From NCBI GenBank assembly GCA_015178975.1, contig WHVD01000188.1, forward strand, positions 62,001 to 126,000: DNA of 64,000 bases, in the 5' to 3' direction. The notes below the pieces were generated by a model. That model worked only from the letters and a program-made list of their open reading frames with translations. It ran no database searches and was not told the DNA's origin. Of the stretch, positions 42,262-54,006 are shown piece by piece. A program made the position numbers and the translations under genes. The stretch is from Hysterangium stoloniferum (lineage: Eukaryota; Basidiomycota; Agaricomycetes; Hysterangiales; Hysterangiaceae). The first letter of the stretch is position 1. Every line of letters starts with the position of its first letter.

Positions 42262-42409
42262 TGTTATGATTTTTGTACCACATTCTGATAATGAGATCCG
42301 AACTTATCATAACCTTCCGGTTCCTAGTCAAGCTTATTTGTCAATAGTGTTTTCCGCTCTTCCCTTAGTTAGTAGTTTCTAGACACCAAGAACTCATATA
42401 TAGACCTGC

Positions 42410-44078
42410 TGTTAAGAGCAGAAACTGACAGATGTCGGCTGGCCGACAGGGACCGAATGGAAGGACTTGGCTTCAGCTTATGTGCTGCGCCCTCACAAGT
42501 TACCGTCGGGTGTCCTTAAATTTCGGGTGGGCGAAAACTAGTCCTGTGAAGTAAACCTCTCGGTAAACTACCGATTGGAAACTGAAGGATAAGTTGAGGG
42601 TTGGGCTGAGGGGTCGGAGACCAAGAGTCAGAGACTGAGAGAGTCGGAGACTGTTAAGAACTAGAAACTGACTAATGTTGGTGGCCGACGGGGACCGATC
42701 GGGAGGACTTGGCTTCAGCTTATGTGCTGTGCCCTCGCAAATATCCGTAGGTTGTCCTTAAATTTCGGACAGGCGAAGACTAAATCCTAAGAAGAACCTT
42801 TCAGCAAGATACCAATCGGAACCGAAGGACAAGTCAAGTGTCGGGCCAAGGGGTCGGGGCCGAGAGTGGGCGAGCGCACGCGAAGGCGGAAGGGAGATTC
42901 TTCTAGTATGAGACTGCTACAGACGTATGAGGGTATTCTGAGTCGATATTCTGATTGCCTAGTAACTACAATTACAGCGAGTTCATATACAAGTAACAGG
43001 CGTCTAGAAAGTACTAATGGGGAGGAGGGCGGAAAACGGCATTAACAATAAGCTTGACTAGGAACAGGAAGTTTATGATTAGTTCGGAGGCCGATGATAA
43101 CCGAGAATAGAAATTACGATAAAAGGAAATAGTTCGAGGACTACAAATATACATAGTTAGACATATGTGGAACATAAGATGAGACGGATCAACATGATGA
43201 AAGGGACATATCAAAACATAACCAGACAGAAAGGCGTAGTCGGGTTTGATTGACCGGAGAGCATACGTCAGCGTCGGGGGTCCGACAGCTTCCGAGGTTT
43301 TGTATTGTCGGAGACGTATAACGAGGGTATTCCATCGGGGGCCGTCGGCTTGCGAAGGGTTACGACACAGTCGTAACAGAGACTGAGAGAGTTGGGGACT
43401 GAGAGTCGGAGACTGAGAGAGTCGGAGACTGAGAGAGTCGGAGACTGAGAGAGTCGGAGACTGAGAGTCAGAGAATGAGAGTCGGAGATTAGAGGTTGAA
43501 GTCGTAAATGTAGGTTGAATCATAAATCGGATGGAGTCGGAATGTGGTGGTCGTGAATAGATAATGGAGTCGGAAATTAGAGGGTATCTAAGTCGATCTA
43601 AGTCGATATTCTAAGTCGATATTCTGATTGTCTAGTAGTTACATTACAGCAGGTCTTATATACGAGTTATCGGCGTCTAGAAACTACTGACTAAGGGAAG
43701 AGCAGAAAACGGCATTGACAAATAAGCTTGACTAGGAACCAGAAGGTTACGATAAGATCGGAAGCCGAGATTTAGCCAAGAGCAGGATTATGAGAAAAGG
43801 GAATAGTCCACAGGCTACAGGTATATATGGGCATATGTGAAACATAGAGTAAAACGGATCATCATAATGAAAGGGGACACATCAAAGCATAACCAGATGG
43901 TATGAGTATATTTTGACAGGGGCGTAAACGAGGTTTGATTGCCGTGAAGGTATACGTCAGTGTTGGTATTCCGAATGTTGCCAAAATGATGACTTGATCA
44001 ATAACTTGGAACATCGATAGACTGTAGTATTCTCAGAGACCATCAGGTTGCGACATGGGGTACGACACGGTCGTAACA
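42410..44078 (-). repeat. Solo LTR B inside LTR A
   Basis: TGTTAAGAGCAG...GGTCGTAACA with perfect target duplication CCTGC (42405-42409, 44079-44083). Without its own insertion it is about 937 bp. It contains a GAGAGTCGGAGACT minisatellite (42620-42650 and 43380-43480). U5 box at 42463-42492. Confidence 0.9.
42652..43378 (-). repeat. Solo LTR C inside LTR B
   Basis: TGTTAAGAACTAG...CAGTCGTAACA, 727 bp, perfect duplication GAGAC (42647-42651, 43379-43383). Its target is the GGAGAC minisatellite of LTR B. The same LTR family, 724 bp, is at 50786-51509. U5 box at 42705-42734. Confidence 0.92.
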
Positions 44079-44409
44079 CCTGCTGTAATTGTAGCTACTA
44101 GGCAATCAGAATATCAACTCAGAACACCCACATACATCTCTTATAAGCCTTACTCTAAGTATCCTGCTCCCTGCCTCTGCATGCACTTGCCCATCTTCAG
44201 TCTCTGACCCCTTGGCCTGACACTCAGCTTATCCTTCAGTTCCAATCGGTAACTCACCATGAGGAATTCAATAGGACTAGTCTTTGCCTGCCCAAAATTC
44301 AAGGACACCTGACGGTAACTTGTGAGGGCACAGCATATAAGCTGAAGCCAAGTCCTTCCAATCAGTCCCCATTGGCCTACCGACATTAGTCAGTTTTCTG
44401 TTCTTAACA

Positions 44410-44590
44410 CAGGACAATATATATACATAATACATATATATTTGCCATGTATTTTTTGATTTAAATTAAATTAAATTAATTATATCTACATGTGCATACA
44501 GCAGTGCTGGCAAACAGCATGAGAAAGATCATGTAATTATGCCACCACCTACACCCCAATGGATATACAGTGGTGGCTGCACAGCGACAC
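44410..44590. other. Flank of LTR I
   Basis: AT-rich with a TAAATTAAATTAAATTAA run; no gene. ACACAGCGACAC before the LTR and GACACAGCG after it are the two sides of its insertion site. Confidence 0.5.
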
Positions 44591-44852
44591 TGTTATGTAT
44601 TTTTAAAGGTTTTCTCTATTTTTCGCAATTTCCCCAAACGAGATTCTTAAAAAAGGCTCTAAAAATGTACTTATATCGCTATGGTAAAATTGTACAGTAT
44701 TCCTTTGATTTATCTCGAAATTATGCAAATTATTTTGTATTTCTATCAAAAAATCTGAGTAGACTACGAAATTTCTACTCTTTATTCTTTTTTAACTATA
44801 TATCTTCAAACCGGCACCTGGGGCGCTTATTACACAATGCGCGGGAATATTC

Positions 44853-44945
44853 GTCACAACAAGTGACCGGTTGTCACAATAAGTGACTGTCGTCACAACA
44901 AGTGACCGTCGTCACAATGAGTGACTGTCGTCACAAGGGCGCGCG
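44853..44945. repeat. Array of palindromic GTCAC-N5-GTGAC sites
   Basis: Sites start at 44853, 44873, 44892 and 44911, each GTCACAAYRAGTGAC, with a fifth GTCAC at 44930 and a closing AGTCAC near 44950. The spacing is 20, 19, 19, 19 bp, close to two helical turns. The arrangement resembles a cooperative protein-binding array. Confidence 0.7.
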
Positions 44946-44963
44946 ACAGTCACAAACTAGTAC

Positions 44964-45022
44964 AGGAATATTATGTCATATATTATGTCATCTAGGAATA
45001 TTATGTCATATATTATGTCATC
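44964..45022. repeat. Tandem duplicate of a 30-bp unit
   Basis: AGGAATATTATGTCATATAT... occurs twice in a row; within each unit TATTATGTCA is itself repeated. Confidence 0.75.
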
Positions 45023-45224
45023 ATATATGCTACAATAGAGAATGGCGGAAATGTCTAAAACATTACAAGTAAAATAGCTAAAATAGGATAGAAATAAAGT
45101 TCAACATGTCTCTAAATGTCTCAGATCTCAGTGTATATAAGGAGCTCTGCTCCAGCCATGAAATATAACCAATTTTATCAACCCATTTACACCACATCTG
45201 TGTGTCACTGCAGCAAGCAGTCTA

Positions 45225-45460
45225 CTCCACCCCAATCTGGGCAGTTGGACATCTAATTCCACCTCTATCAGAGCTGTTGGAAACCCTTGCCACCTCTATC
45301 AGAGTTGTTGGCCCAAGTAGTTCACCTTGTCACCTTAATCTGAGTTGTTGACTTATTTGTTCCCCCTTGCCACCTCTTAATTGAGTAGCTGGCTTTATTA
45401 CTTTTCTGACTTCTATTTAAGTTGTTGGAATCAGTTGCCACCTTGGTTAGAGTTGTTGGC
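45225..45460. repeat. Degenerate minisatellite in LTR I
   Basis: About six 35-40 bp units with the core CACCTCTATCAGAGTTGTTG, progressively diverged to the right. Confidence 0.65.
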
Positions 45461-46129
45461 TATCAACCAAGTAATAAATAAATTGTTTGTTTTATTGTTT
45501 GAAATTAGAATATAATTCTAATTTCTCCTGGTTTGGCTTATAGTTAAATACTGAGAATATTCTTGCAGAATAATTAAGACTATATTAAGATCCTGATAAG
45601 TTAGTATCACAGTAGATCCAGTAGATTAATTTAAATAAAGCATATATTGTCAAATATTGTGTTATTCTATAATTGATCTTTTGACCTGTTTATTAATATT
45701 TTTACTGTTTGATAAATAGTATAAAATATATATAAACTAGCTAGAATCGAAGTTGAATCTAGTTTTTGAATCAGTAAATTGTTATTCATATTTTAGTGGT
45801 TGTTTTCACAGAAAAAGAACAAGCTTACATAAGCAGCTCTCAAAACTTTCTTTGCGAAGTAGGGTGCATATATTCAAGTAAACTCTTGACTTCAGGGGTT
45901 CTAAGTCTATTTAGACTGCCACTGATTAATATCAAATACTTAAATTATTTTACCTTGTAGTGAATTGAGTATTTGCACACCTTAATAGAGCATTGGACTC
46001 CTTTTTCCAGAAAATAATATTAAAATAAGGCTAATACATTACAGACACAGCGATGCAGTGGTGGCATGGTGCCTATGCAAGCCTACACAGTGCCAGGTGG
46101 GATTACATAAGTGCTGAAGCATGGCTATG

Positions 46130-46386
46130 CACTACAGGTGCATACATACCATTTTTAGTGTTTTTCTCAGATTTCTAATAAATAAAAAATACTAAATAAG
46201 TATTAAATAAGTATTAAATAAATAGTATAAATAGTAGACCTGTACATTCTCATTTCATTAGTTTCAATCTCTTAGGAATCCCACTAAAACAAGTGTGATC
46301 TCTCCTGTCATTGAGCTGTCTCCTCCTCACTTCATATTCCTATATTCTATCTTGTGTTTGGTAGCCTTGTTAGTGTTTCCCTAACA
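46130..46386 (+). repeat. LTR fragment, family G
   Basis: The 3' part matches 31190-31362 (AGTATAAATAG, GTTTCAATCTC, CCACTAAAACAAG, GTAGCCTTGTTAGTGTTTCCC) and ends CCCTAACA at 46386. The 5' start is unclear; TAAATAAGTAT is repeated near 46190-46215. Confidence 0.6.
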
Positions 46387-47080
46387 CATGCTGAAAAACA
46401 AGGTGTACAGTCTCTTGAAATCTATTGAGGTGCATTTTTTTTTCTGTATGTTTTTTATTTAACAACTCTATTAGACTCGAGGTGCTAACATGTGGAATGC
46501 TCTCACTTGTGATGTGAATCTTTCCACTGCCATCTCAGGTCATTTGGATTCTGTGGCAGCTCTCAAAAAACTGGCAGAGGAACAAGGGAATCTGATCATG
46601 AGAAAGTGAAAATGGTATATTGTTCTTGATATTATATCTTATTCTACTCACTTTTTTAGACAGCCAAAGCTCAGAAGACTGCTGGCTTGAACTTGTGTGA
46701 TGCAATGATGAAGGGCCATTGGCACTGATCCCTGAAGAAGTGCACTTAGGATAATGTTTTTTTTAGCCACAGGGCATTCTGACATGATGTATGAAAACTC
46801 CTCTGGCTCTGGGGTATCAATGTTGATGAGATGACACATGTCAAAGAGCAAGAAACACCATGAAGACACACTTGAGTCAATTGTTGACCTCATTCGTACT
46901 TCAGTGGACATAAGGGAGGTTATGATCAGTGAGCAATGCAAGCAGACAGAAGCATTCATTCTGGTCCAAGAGTAGGCATGTGCAGCTTGTCTTGCCAGTG
47001 ATGAGATTGTGAGGTCACTCATTGATGTGTTCAGACAGGGATTGTTGGGATTATGTTTGTTTTCCTCCATTTTCTTGTGA
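46387..47080 (+). pseudogene. Unidentified repeat gene remnant
   Basis: Plus-strand pieces such as NLSTAISGHLDSVAALKKLA and SKKHHEDTLESIVDLIRTSV, separated by what may be an intron (GTATATTGTTC..TTTTTAG, 46614-46662), look like coding DNA with stops. It is divergent from the Harbinger-type transposase to its right and might be that element's second, DNA-binding ORF; this is a guess from position. Confidence 0.35.
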
Positions 47081-47187
47081 TTGTATCATAGTTGGTTTTC
47101 TCAATAATATTTTGTCACTTGTACACAAAAAATATAAAAGAAAACATGTTTATTGCAAGGAATACAATGGAATACAACACAGTAAAA

Positions 47188-48080
47188 TTAATCATGAAAA
47201 TATATATCTACAGTTGGTGGCATGCAACCATAACAAATGGATATTTGATTCAGAGTGAGACACACATGGGAATTGCATGGTAGGACACCAATACAATACA
47301 TTGCTCCACACTGTGTCCCCAATATATTCTGCTTTGCAACTGAATTGAGAAATGGCCAGTCCTGAAGGACAAGGCCAAATCCATGCTCCACTAAAATGCA
47401 CACCCTACCCATTGCGATGTTCCATGTACACTGTTCTTCGGAGAGTGTGCAACTGCAGTGTATGAGCTCACCATGACTGGAATTGTGCCATCTGCCAAAT
47501 ATCCATAGATCTGAAAGTATTGGCACTTGAAGGGGTCATCTGGAGTCAATCCTGGTTGGATTGCCTTCTGCTCTAACATTGCTAGGAGCCTGCTCTCAGC
47601 TAGGACTCCCACATCATTTTGAGGGGGATGAAATGGTCTGCTGAGATGTACCATTAGCCTATTGGGGGCTATAATGCCCTGGAACTTCATGCCATGGCAC
47701 TTCTTGTAGCCAGTGTAGACAAGCTCCTGAAATTCCCCTGGTCAACAGGTGGGACAGACTGTGTAATGGATGAAGCCAAATATTATGGATGTGGGTGCTC
47801 AAAGTTATGAATGGCTTTGATGTATTCTTTAAGACAATCTGGGTTGACAACCCCTTTTGCATCCCAGTCTAGTAGGTGATCCCACTGATTGTTGAGAAAT
47901 TTCACTGTAGAGTTAATGAGATCAGAAATAACACCCTGCAAAAAGTTATATTTGGCAGATAAAGCCCACTGGTCTTCCTGGCTCTGCAGATGTGTGCAAA
48001 GAAGTGTCTTTGCCTCAACAGCAGTGGCTTTGTTGTGGTTGGGAGTGAGAAGGGGGTCAAGGATTTGGCTCAATAGTATG
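47188..48080 (-). pseudogene. Harbinger-type (DDE_Tnp_4) transposase C-terminal half
   Basis: Minus strand in shifting frames: SQILDPLLTPNHN and LDWDAKGVVNPDCLKEYIKA (N-terminal part), then TGYKKCHGMKFQGIIAPNRL and HLSRPFHPPQNDVGVLAES (equivalent of YSGHKRxH...GPxxGxxHD with the middle Asp), DPFKCQYFQIYGYLADG, and CILVEHGFGLVLQDWPFLNS with the family's final Glu, ending PPTVDIYFHD at 47188. Intact relatives are common in Agaricomycetes. At least three frame breaks; the end near 48313 is bounded by an LTR. Confidence 0.7.
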
Positions 48081-48313
48081 AGCTCATTTGCTGTGAATCT
48101 ATGGGCATTGAATCAAAATTGTATATCCATATGCACCTGAATGCCCAAAGACACCCCAACCACCAAAACCTGTTCAGATAATCCACAGTAATCCTCTCTC
48201 CTGCCTGATCTGGCCAAGGTCACTGCTTGGGTAGTGCAGAAATGGTCGCAAGAGCGGCAATGTTAGCTGCATCCTCAAGTTGGAGTTGGATGGTGGGGGA
48301 CAAAATGGGTAAC

Positions 48314-48705
48314 TGTTAAGGGTGTGTACATGGAGGGTTTCCGGAGAAACCCATGGGAAATCCGGTAGGACTTGGCTTCAGCTTATAGGCTGCACCCTTG
48401 TGAGATCATGTTGTCCAATTTCAAACAGGCAGACGGGAGTCCTGGGGAGTCCAGGTGGAGTTCGTGGGTTGAGGGGTTGTGGGTCAAGAGGTCAGGGAGT
48501 CAAGATAAATAAGTCAGAGGTTGAGTGATAGATGCGTCAGAGCCTGTGGGCTCTGACTAGTGAGAGCAGTGTTATTCAAAGAGGAGTTTAGAGTGGAAAA
48601 TGTACTAGATTACTGGGGAGAATCTAAGCTGATTTTCTGACTGGATTGTATGTACAACATCTGCCAGACTATATAGACTGTGGAATGAATAACATACCAA
48701 ATCCA
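48314..48705 (-). repeat. LTR fragment, family E
   Basis: TGTTAAGGGTGTGTACATGG onwards matches 21348-21750 (U5 box 48368-48397) and ends CCAAATCCAG at 48705, where copia RT sequence starts. Only about half of the LTR is present. Confidence 0.75.
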
Positions 48706-49556
48706 GTTCATGAAGATTGTTTCTTCTAGCTTTGTGTTGAGGTAGGGATTCATGTAATCAGCCTGGTGTATGGTCCATCCATTGCAGTTTGCAAGTTTGA
48801 GAATGAGATGTATTGACTCTGGGTTGGCTGTCCGTGAAAATGTTTTGTTGAAATTGACACCAGGCACTTGAAAGAGCCCTTGTACTCAAGCCAGGCCTTT
48901 GCCTTGATGGTGTTATTCTCCATGTCATGTTTCATCATGTAAGTCCATTGACTGCCTACTATGTTGGCATTTGGAGGTGGCTTTACTAAGGTTCACATTC
49001 CATTGACCTGGATTCTTTCCAGCTCCTCTAACATAGTCAGGATCCAAATGTCCTTTTGAGGGCCATACACTGTTTTGTTGAAAGTCATTGGGTCATTAAG
49101 CAATGATGCCAGCATGGCATATTCAACATTGTTATCAGTGTCCTCAGTGGTCCATTCTTCTGCAATCACACCTGTCTCTTTGTATGTGTTCACTTCCTTC
49201 AGTGCTTGGAGGCCCACTGGAAATGTTGGACTACTGTTCAGTCCTGTATGGGATCCTTCACCCTTGGAAATCTGTTGAATGTATGCCAATAGTTTTGTGA
49301 TTTGGTGGCCACAACCAAGTGGAGGGGTTGGTGCTGATTCTGGTTTGAAGTTGTGGAGTGGGTCTGTTGTGGCTGTGCTTGGTTTGGGATTTATGCCAGT
49401 GCATCATTGCTGGTTCTGGGTGTGTTGCTGGCTAGTTCACTGTCTGTAGGGGGCCTTGCAATACTGTCCTGGGCATTGGTCATGGACACCCCCTCAGACT
49501 GGGCAGTGTCACTCATCTCAGGTGGGAAGTACAGGTTGTGTTCAATGCTAATGCAA
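48706..49556 (-). pseudogene. copia RT N-terminal region
   Basis: Minus strand: EYAMLASLLNDPMTFNKTVY, LTMLEELERIQVNGM, VKPPPNANIVGSQWTYMMKH, then VNFNKTFSRTANPESIHLIL and GWTIHQADYMNPYLNTKLEE, the standard copia RT start (WxxA..E(L)..., NIVGxRWVF, GxDFxETFSPVA, QxDVxxAYLNxxLEE). Stops and shifts are present. The catalytic YxDD part is missing beyond 48706. Confidence 0.8.
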
Positions 49557-50258
49557 TGTTAAGTTCCAAGGAGGATCTCTCAAGCTCCATGGAGGTTTCT
49601 GGTAATTATTCTGAACACTTTCCAGGAATGTCCCATGGAGTCCCCAGGTAACAGTCTGGGGAGTTTCTGGGGATTAGTACAAGGAGTATCAGAATAATTA
49701 CCAGAGTACTTGGCTTCAGCTTATGTGCTGTGCCCTTGTACACATTCTGGTGTCCATATTTTGAGCTGACAACACCTACAAGGAACATGTAAATTCCAGA
49801 GTTCCTGTGGGATTTCCAGGAATTGAGTGTGCAGACAGACAAGAGGAGTAGAGACTGGATCAGGATGTATTTGGGGTGTAAATAGTTTGAGATTGAACTG
49901 GATTGTAAGTACAGTGGCTTCCAAAACTGCCCCAATGTTTTGGTAATTCTCAATAAATGCTTTATAACCTACCAAATAAATTTTTTAAAATAGTGAAATT
50001 ATTCTCACATATACCTTAGCATACTAGCTTTGATATACCCAAATAATACATAATATAGATGGATATTGGTGTCACAGTGAATATTTAAAAATGGCCAATC
50101 ATTGGGACAGTTTTGCAACCCTCTCTTTTCACACATTTCATTATATCATATTATATTCTAGAGGGCCAGGAAAATTACATGAAAATTCACGTGACATCTA
50201 TTTGATGTTCTAATTGATATGGGACATGAAACATCACATTTTAACTATCATTCTTATC

Positions 50259-52002
50259 ATGAAAGCTATTTCCCCTCTCAAAAGAGAATAAGCCATCTCC
50301 CTCCTGCAAAATGGACTCTCCAATAGGAATGTAGCCTCTACAACAGGTCTTAGCAAATCTACTATCAGTAGAATTGCTCAGGAGATAGAGATAGACAAAG
50401 AAAACCTGAAAGAGGATGTCCATCCAAGCTTTCTCCTACTGACCAAAGGAGGATCATATATTAAATCACCTCTGGCAAACTAGATAATGCTATCCAGGCC
50501 ACACACTACATTAATTCCATCAATAAAAATCATGTCTCACCCAAAATAGTCAGAAGGACCTTGAAACAGCATGGTTTAAAAGCTGTAGTCAATGCAAAAA
50601 GACCTTTGCTCAAGGCTCAACATAGAAAGGCCAGGTTAAGCTTTGCCCTCAAGTACCAAAACTGGACTGTGGATGATCAGAAAAGGGTCTTGTGGTCTGA
50701 TGAGACCAATATCAATGAGATTGGGTCAGATGGATATCAATATGTGTTGAAGAAAGCTGGAGAACTACTTTCTGATAGGACAACCTGTTACGACCGTGTC
50801 GCAACCCTATCGGTCCCGAGGTTATTGCCACTTATCAACATTTTCAAGTCACCATCTCGGAAGCCATCGGCCCCGAAGCTGACATATGTTTTCGTGAAGA
50901 TCAAACTCTGTTTATGCCCACGTCAAAATAACTCGTATTGTCTGGTCAAACTTTTGATACGTCCCTTTTATTATGTTGATCCGTTCAATCTTATGTTTCA
51001 CATATGTCTATCTATATTTGTAGTCCTTGAACTATTTCCTTTTATCATAATCCTGCTCTCGGTTATCATCGGCCTCCGAACTAATCATAAACTTCCTGTT
51101 CCTAGTCAAGCTTATTCTTAATGCCGTTTTCCACCCTTCTCCCCATTAGTATTTTCTAGACACCTGTTACTTGTATATGAACCCGCTGTAGTTGTAGTTA
51201 CTAGGCAATCAGAATATCAACTCAAAATACCCTCATACGTCTGTAACAGTCCCATACTAAGAACCCCCCCATCCGCCTTCGCGTGCGCTCGCCCACTCCC
51301 GGCCCCGACCCCTTGGCCCGACGCTCGACTTGTCCTTCGGTTCCGATCGGTATCTCACCGAAAGGAGCTCTTTAGGATTAGTCTTCGCCCGCCCGAAATC
51401 TAAGGACACCCTACGGATATTTGCAAGGGCGCAGCACATAAGCTGAAGCCAAGTCCTTCCAATCGGTCCCTGTCGGCCACCGACATTAGTCAGTTTCCAG
51501 TTCTTAACACAACCCAACTTACAGTCAAGTATGGAGGTGGAGATATCATGGTGTAGGGCTGTATGGGTTGGAATGGAGTGGGAATGCTTGCAGAGATTGA
51601 AGGAAGGATGGATTCTGCACAATATGTGGAGATCCTGGCTCAGCATTTGTCCCAGAGCATTGAATATTTGGATATTCCAGCAGATGAGGCCATTTTCCAG
51701 CAGGATAATAACCTAAACACATATCCAAGATGGCACAAAAATGGTTTTTTGAAAATCATATTCAGGTGTTAGACTGGACAGCACAGTCTCCTGACCTGAA
51801 TCCCATAGAACATCTTTGATTCCACCTGAAGAAACAGCCCCAGAAATATCCTTCACCATTAAAGGGAGTTTAGGGGTTATAGGAGAGGGTGGAAGTGGAA
51901 TGGGCAAAGATTGAGCCTCAGAAGTGTCAGAAACTGATTGAAAATATGCCCAGAAGACTTGATGCTGTAATAAAGCCTAAGGGAGGCCATACAAAGTACT
52001 AG
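50259..52002 (+). pseudogene. Tc1/mariner transposase split by LTR
   Basis: MKAISPLKRE then a stop, AISLLQNGLSNRNVASTTGL (helix-turn-helix), a frameshift near 50430, SGKLDNAIQATHYINSINKN, open frame 50561-50785 with LWSDETNINEIGSDG (first Asp). After the LTR: GCMGWNGVGMLAEIEGRMDS, AIFQQDNN (second Asp), PDLNPIEHL (Glu), then a stop and frame to KAKGGHTKY. The catalytic triad is intact, unlike the 11688 copy, but stops and shifts kill the frame. Confidence 0.88.
50786..51509 (+). repeat. Solo LTR, family C, in Tc1 transposase
   Basis: TGTTACGACCGTGTCG...GTTCTTAACA, 724 bp, duplication CAACC (50781-50785, 51510-51514). The reverse complement matches LTR C at 42652-43378 over its full length. 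U5 box at 51427-51455. CpG-rich, hence recent. Confidence 0.93.
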
Positions 52003-52909
52003 AATAACAAGATATCTGATTCAAAAAGGGTGGTTGCAAAACTGTCCCAATGATTGGTCATTTTTAAATATTCACTGTGACACCAATATCCATCTATATT
52101 ATGTAATATTTGGGTATATCAAAGCTAGTATGCTAAGGTATATGTGAGAATAATTTCACTATTGTAGAAAATTTATTTGGTGGGTTATTAAGCATTTATT
52201 GAGAATTACCAAAACATTGGGACAGTTTTGGAAGCCACTGTACATGAGTATGGGAGACTATATAGACTTTGAAATATATGCAATACCAAATATGGTAATA
52301 ATGAAGTGGAAAACAAGTAAACATAAAATGAGACAAGTAAACACCAAACTAGGTGTTAGGGATGGAACAGAATGGGAGCGGGATGCAAAACATGACAGGT
52401 CATTTGACCATAATGGGAACAGGGTTATGCTCTGTTAGAGGGGTTCTGGGAGTCCAGTTGGAGTCCAGTGATGGGACCAGAGAGTTGGGTATGTATAAAC
52501 AGGTTGATGTGTGGGTCCGGTGGAGTCCGATGACTGGTACATGAGACACAGTGTCGGATATAGACAGGTTGACATGTGGGTCTGGTGGAGTCTCACAACT
52601 GGTGCATATAGGGTGATATGCAGGTTTCGGGAGTCCGGTCAGAATCCAGTGACGGGCACAGAGAGTTGGGTATAAACAAGTTGACATATGGGTCCACCGG
52701 AGTCCGATGACTGGTACATGAGACACAGTGTCAGATATAGACAGGTTGATGTATGGGTCCAGCAGAGTCCAAAGACTGGTACATGTAGGGTGATGTGTGG
52801 GTCCCAGCAAGGACTGCAGTTGTAACTTTACCTTGGGTACAATATAGAGAGTTGGGTGAATATAGGGTGAGGTCTGGGTCCTGGCAGGTTTTCCAGTCCT
52901 AACATGCAA

Positions 52910-54006
52910 CCACTCTGGCCAGTATACACATTGGCCATGGCTGTGACTGTTCAAACTGACCCATCTAAATTCAATGGATTTGGTGTCCAGTTGATGATGC
53001 ATTGATGTGTACATAGGCTTTGCACCCAAATTCTCATATGTTCATGAGATTTGGCTTTTTGTTCATTATAGTTTTGAAAGGGGTTTTGTCAATCAGGGTG
53101 CATGTTGATATGCAGTTCTTTAGCCAGGTTGGATGCAATACTGCTTCACCCCACATGGATCCAGGTAACTGTGCTGTGAAAAGCATTGCACATGTGTGCT
53201 CAATCAGTGTTCAGTTTAGCCTCTCTGCTATGCCATTTTGCTGTGGTGAGGTGTGAACTGTAAGACAGTATTCAGTGCCCTGGCCCTAGAGGTATGTTTT
53301 GAATTAATCATTGACAATGTAAGACTAGTATCTGCTGCAGGTGCAGACAGACACTAGAATGAGTGATGGGGAATCACTACTGTATTGAAATCCGCATGTA
53401 CATAATATATACTAATGGAGAACAATAGGATGTGGACTACAATGGAGTGGGTAACAATGGAGACTCAATATTACCAAATCACAGTGTAGGGAGTCTCACT
53501 CCCTTACAACAAATTCACCGCCATTGTCTGTTTGGAAGATTTTAGTTTTCTTCCCATGTTGCATGAGTACCCAGGCTTCATATGCCTTGTATTTTTCGAG
53601 AGCTTGAGCTTCATCACCATCATGAAGGTGTGTATTTTACAGCTGCAGCTGCAGTCATCTGTGAGTGGGGTGTACCATTTCATCCCACCTCTGGTTTGTA
53701 CTCTTGTGGGTCCCTATATGTCCAAGTAGATGAATGCACCATATTCAGTCTTGCATTCACCTTCATGTTCTTTTGGGAAACCATTGCATCTGTGTTTCAC
53801 TTTCACACACACTTCACAGAAAGTTTTGTCCTCACCTGCAACTAATTCAATGCTGTTGATGATTTTGTTGTTGACAATTTGTAGTGGAATTGGTAGCTGG
53901 ATGTGGCTGAGATATCAGTGTAGTTGGCTTGGTGTGAGTGCAATACTGGCACATTCTGTGTGACTAGCTGGTTTGATGGTATGTTTTGGAGTAAATGGTC
54001 TGTCAT
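52910..54006 (-). pseudogene. copia integrase core
   Basis: Minus strand: NDWYMRHMTDHLLQNIPSNQ (zinc-finger side), CKTEYGAFIYLDI (first Asp region), GPTRVQTRGGMKWYTPLTDD, KLKLSKNTRHMKPGYSCNMG, then VHTSPQQNGIAERLN (catalytic Glu) and LIEHTCAMLFTAQLPGSMWG, EFGCKAYVHI. Stops are frequent. The region around 53290-53510 is non-coding insert or decayed. Confidence 0.75.

Larger units (their letters stand above)
42262..44409 (+). repeat. LTR A (outermost of three nested LTRs)
   Basis: Plus strand from TGTTATGAT (42262) to CTTAACA (44409), interrupted at 42405-42409 by LTR B. Both outer parts match the internal and terminal regions of LTR B/C families in the opposite orientation (for example AAGCTGAAGCCAAGTCC at 44339-44355). 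Some internal sequence is deleted near 42300. Confidence 0.7.
44591..46043 (+). repeat. Solo LTR I, 1453 bp
   Basis: TGTTATGTATTTTTAAAGG...CTAATACATTACA with perfect 5-bp duplication GACAC (44586-44590, 46044-46048). The 3' 210 bp recurs at 54632-54851. Unusually long for this window, it carries a GTCAC array (44853-44945), a duplicated 30-mer (44964-45022) and a minisatellite (45225-45460). The strand is nominal; no internal element fixes it. Confidence 0.85.
49912..52240 (+). mobile_element. Tc1/mariner element, 212-bp TIRs, TA duplication, split by solo LTR
   Basis: TIRs 49912-50123 and 52029-52240, about 95% identical by eye, begin CAGTGGCTTCCAAAACTG and end with TTGGGACAGTTTTGCAACC, again two facing motifs per TIR. 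TA at 49910-49911 and 52241-52242. The transposase on the plus strand is interrupted by an LTR at 50786-51509. Confidence 0.93.
49557..52904 (-). repeat. Solo LTR D' (interrupted by a Tc1 element)
   Basis: Ends TGTTAAGTTCCAAGG and CCAGTCCTAACA with perfect duplication TGCAA (49552-49556, 52905-52909). After removal of the Tc1 element it is about 1017 bp. The first ~330 bp match family D (TTAAGTTC, GTACTTGGCTTCAGCTTATG at 49705), the rest matches family E (GACAGGTCATTTGACCATAA). It sits in copia pol. Confidence 0.88.

Noticed and set aside
43014-43523. 169-codon minus-strand ORF
   Set aside because: It spans the LTR C/LTR B junction and the GAGACT minisatellite; a product of repeat sequence, not a gene.
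44539-44886. 115-codon plus-strand ORF
   Set aside because: It crosses the LTR I start and its target duplication and runs into the GTCAC array; no protein-like conservation.
44853-45022. Possible CRISPR-like array
   Set aside because: Units are palindromic with no unique spacers, inside a solo LTR of a eukaryotic genome.
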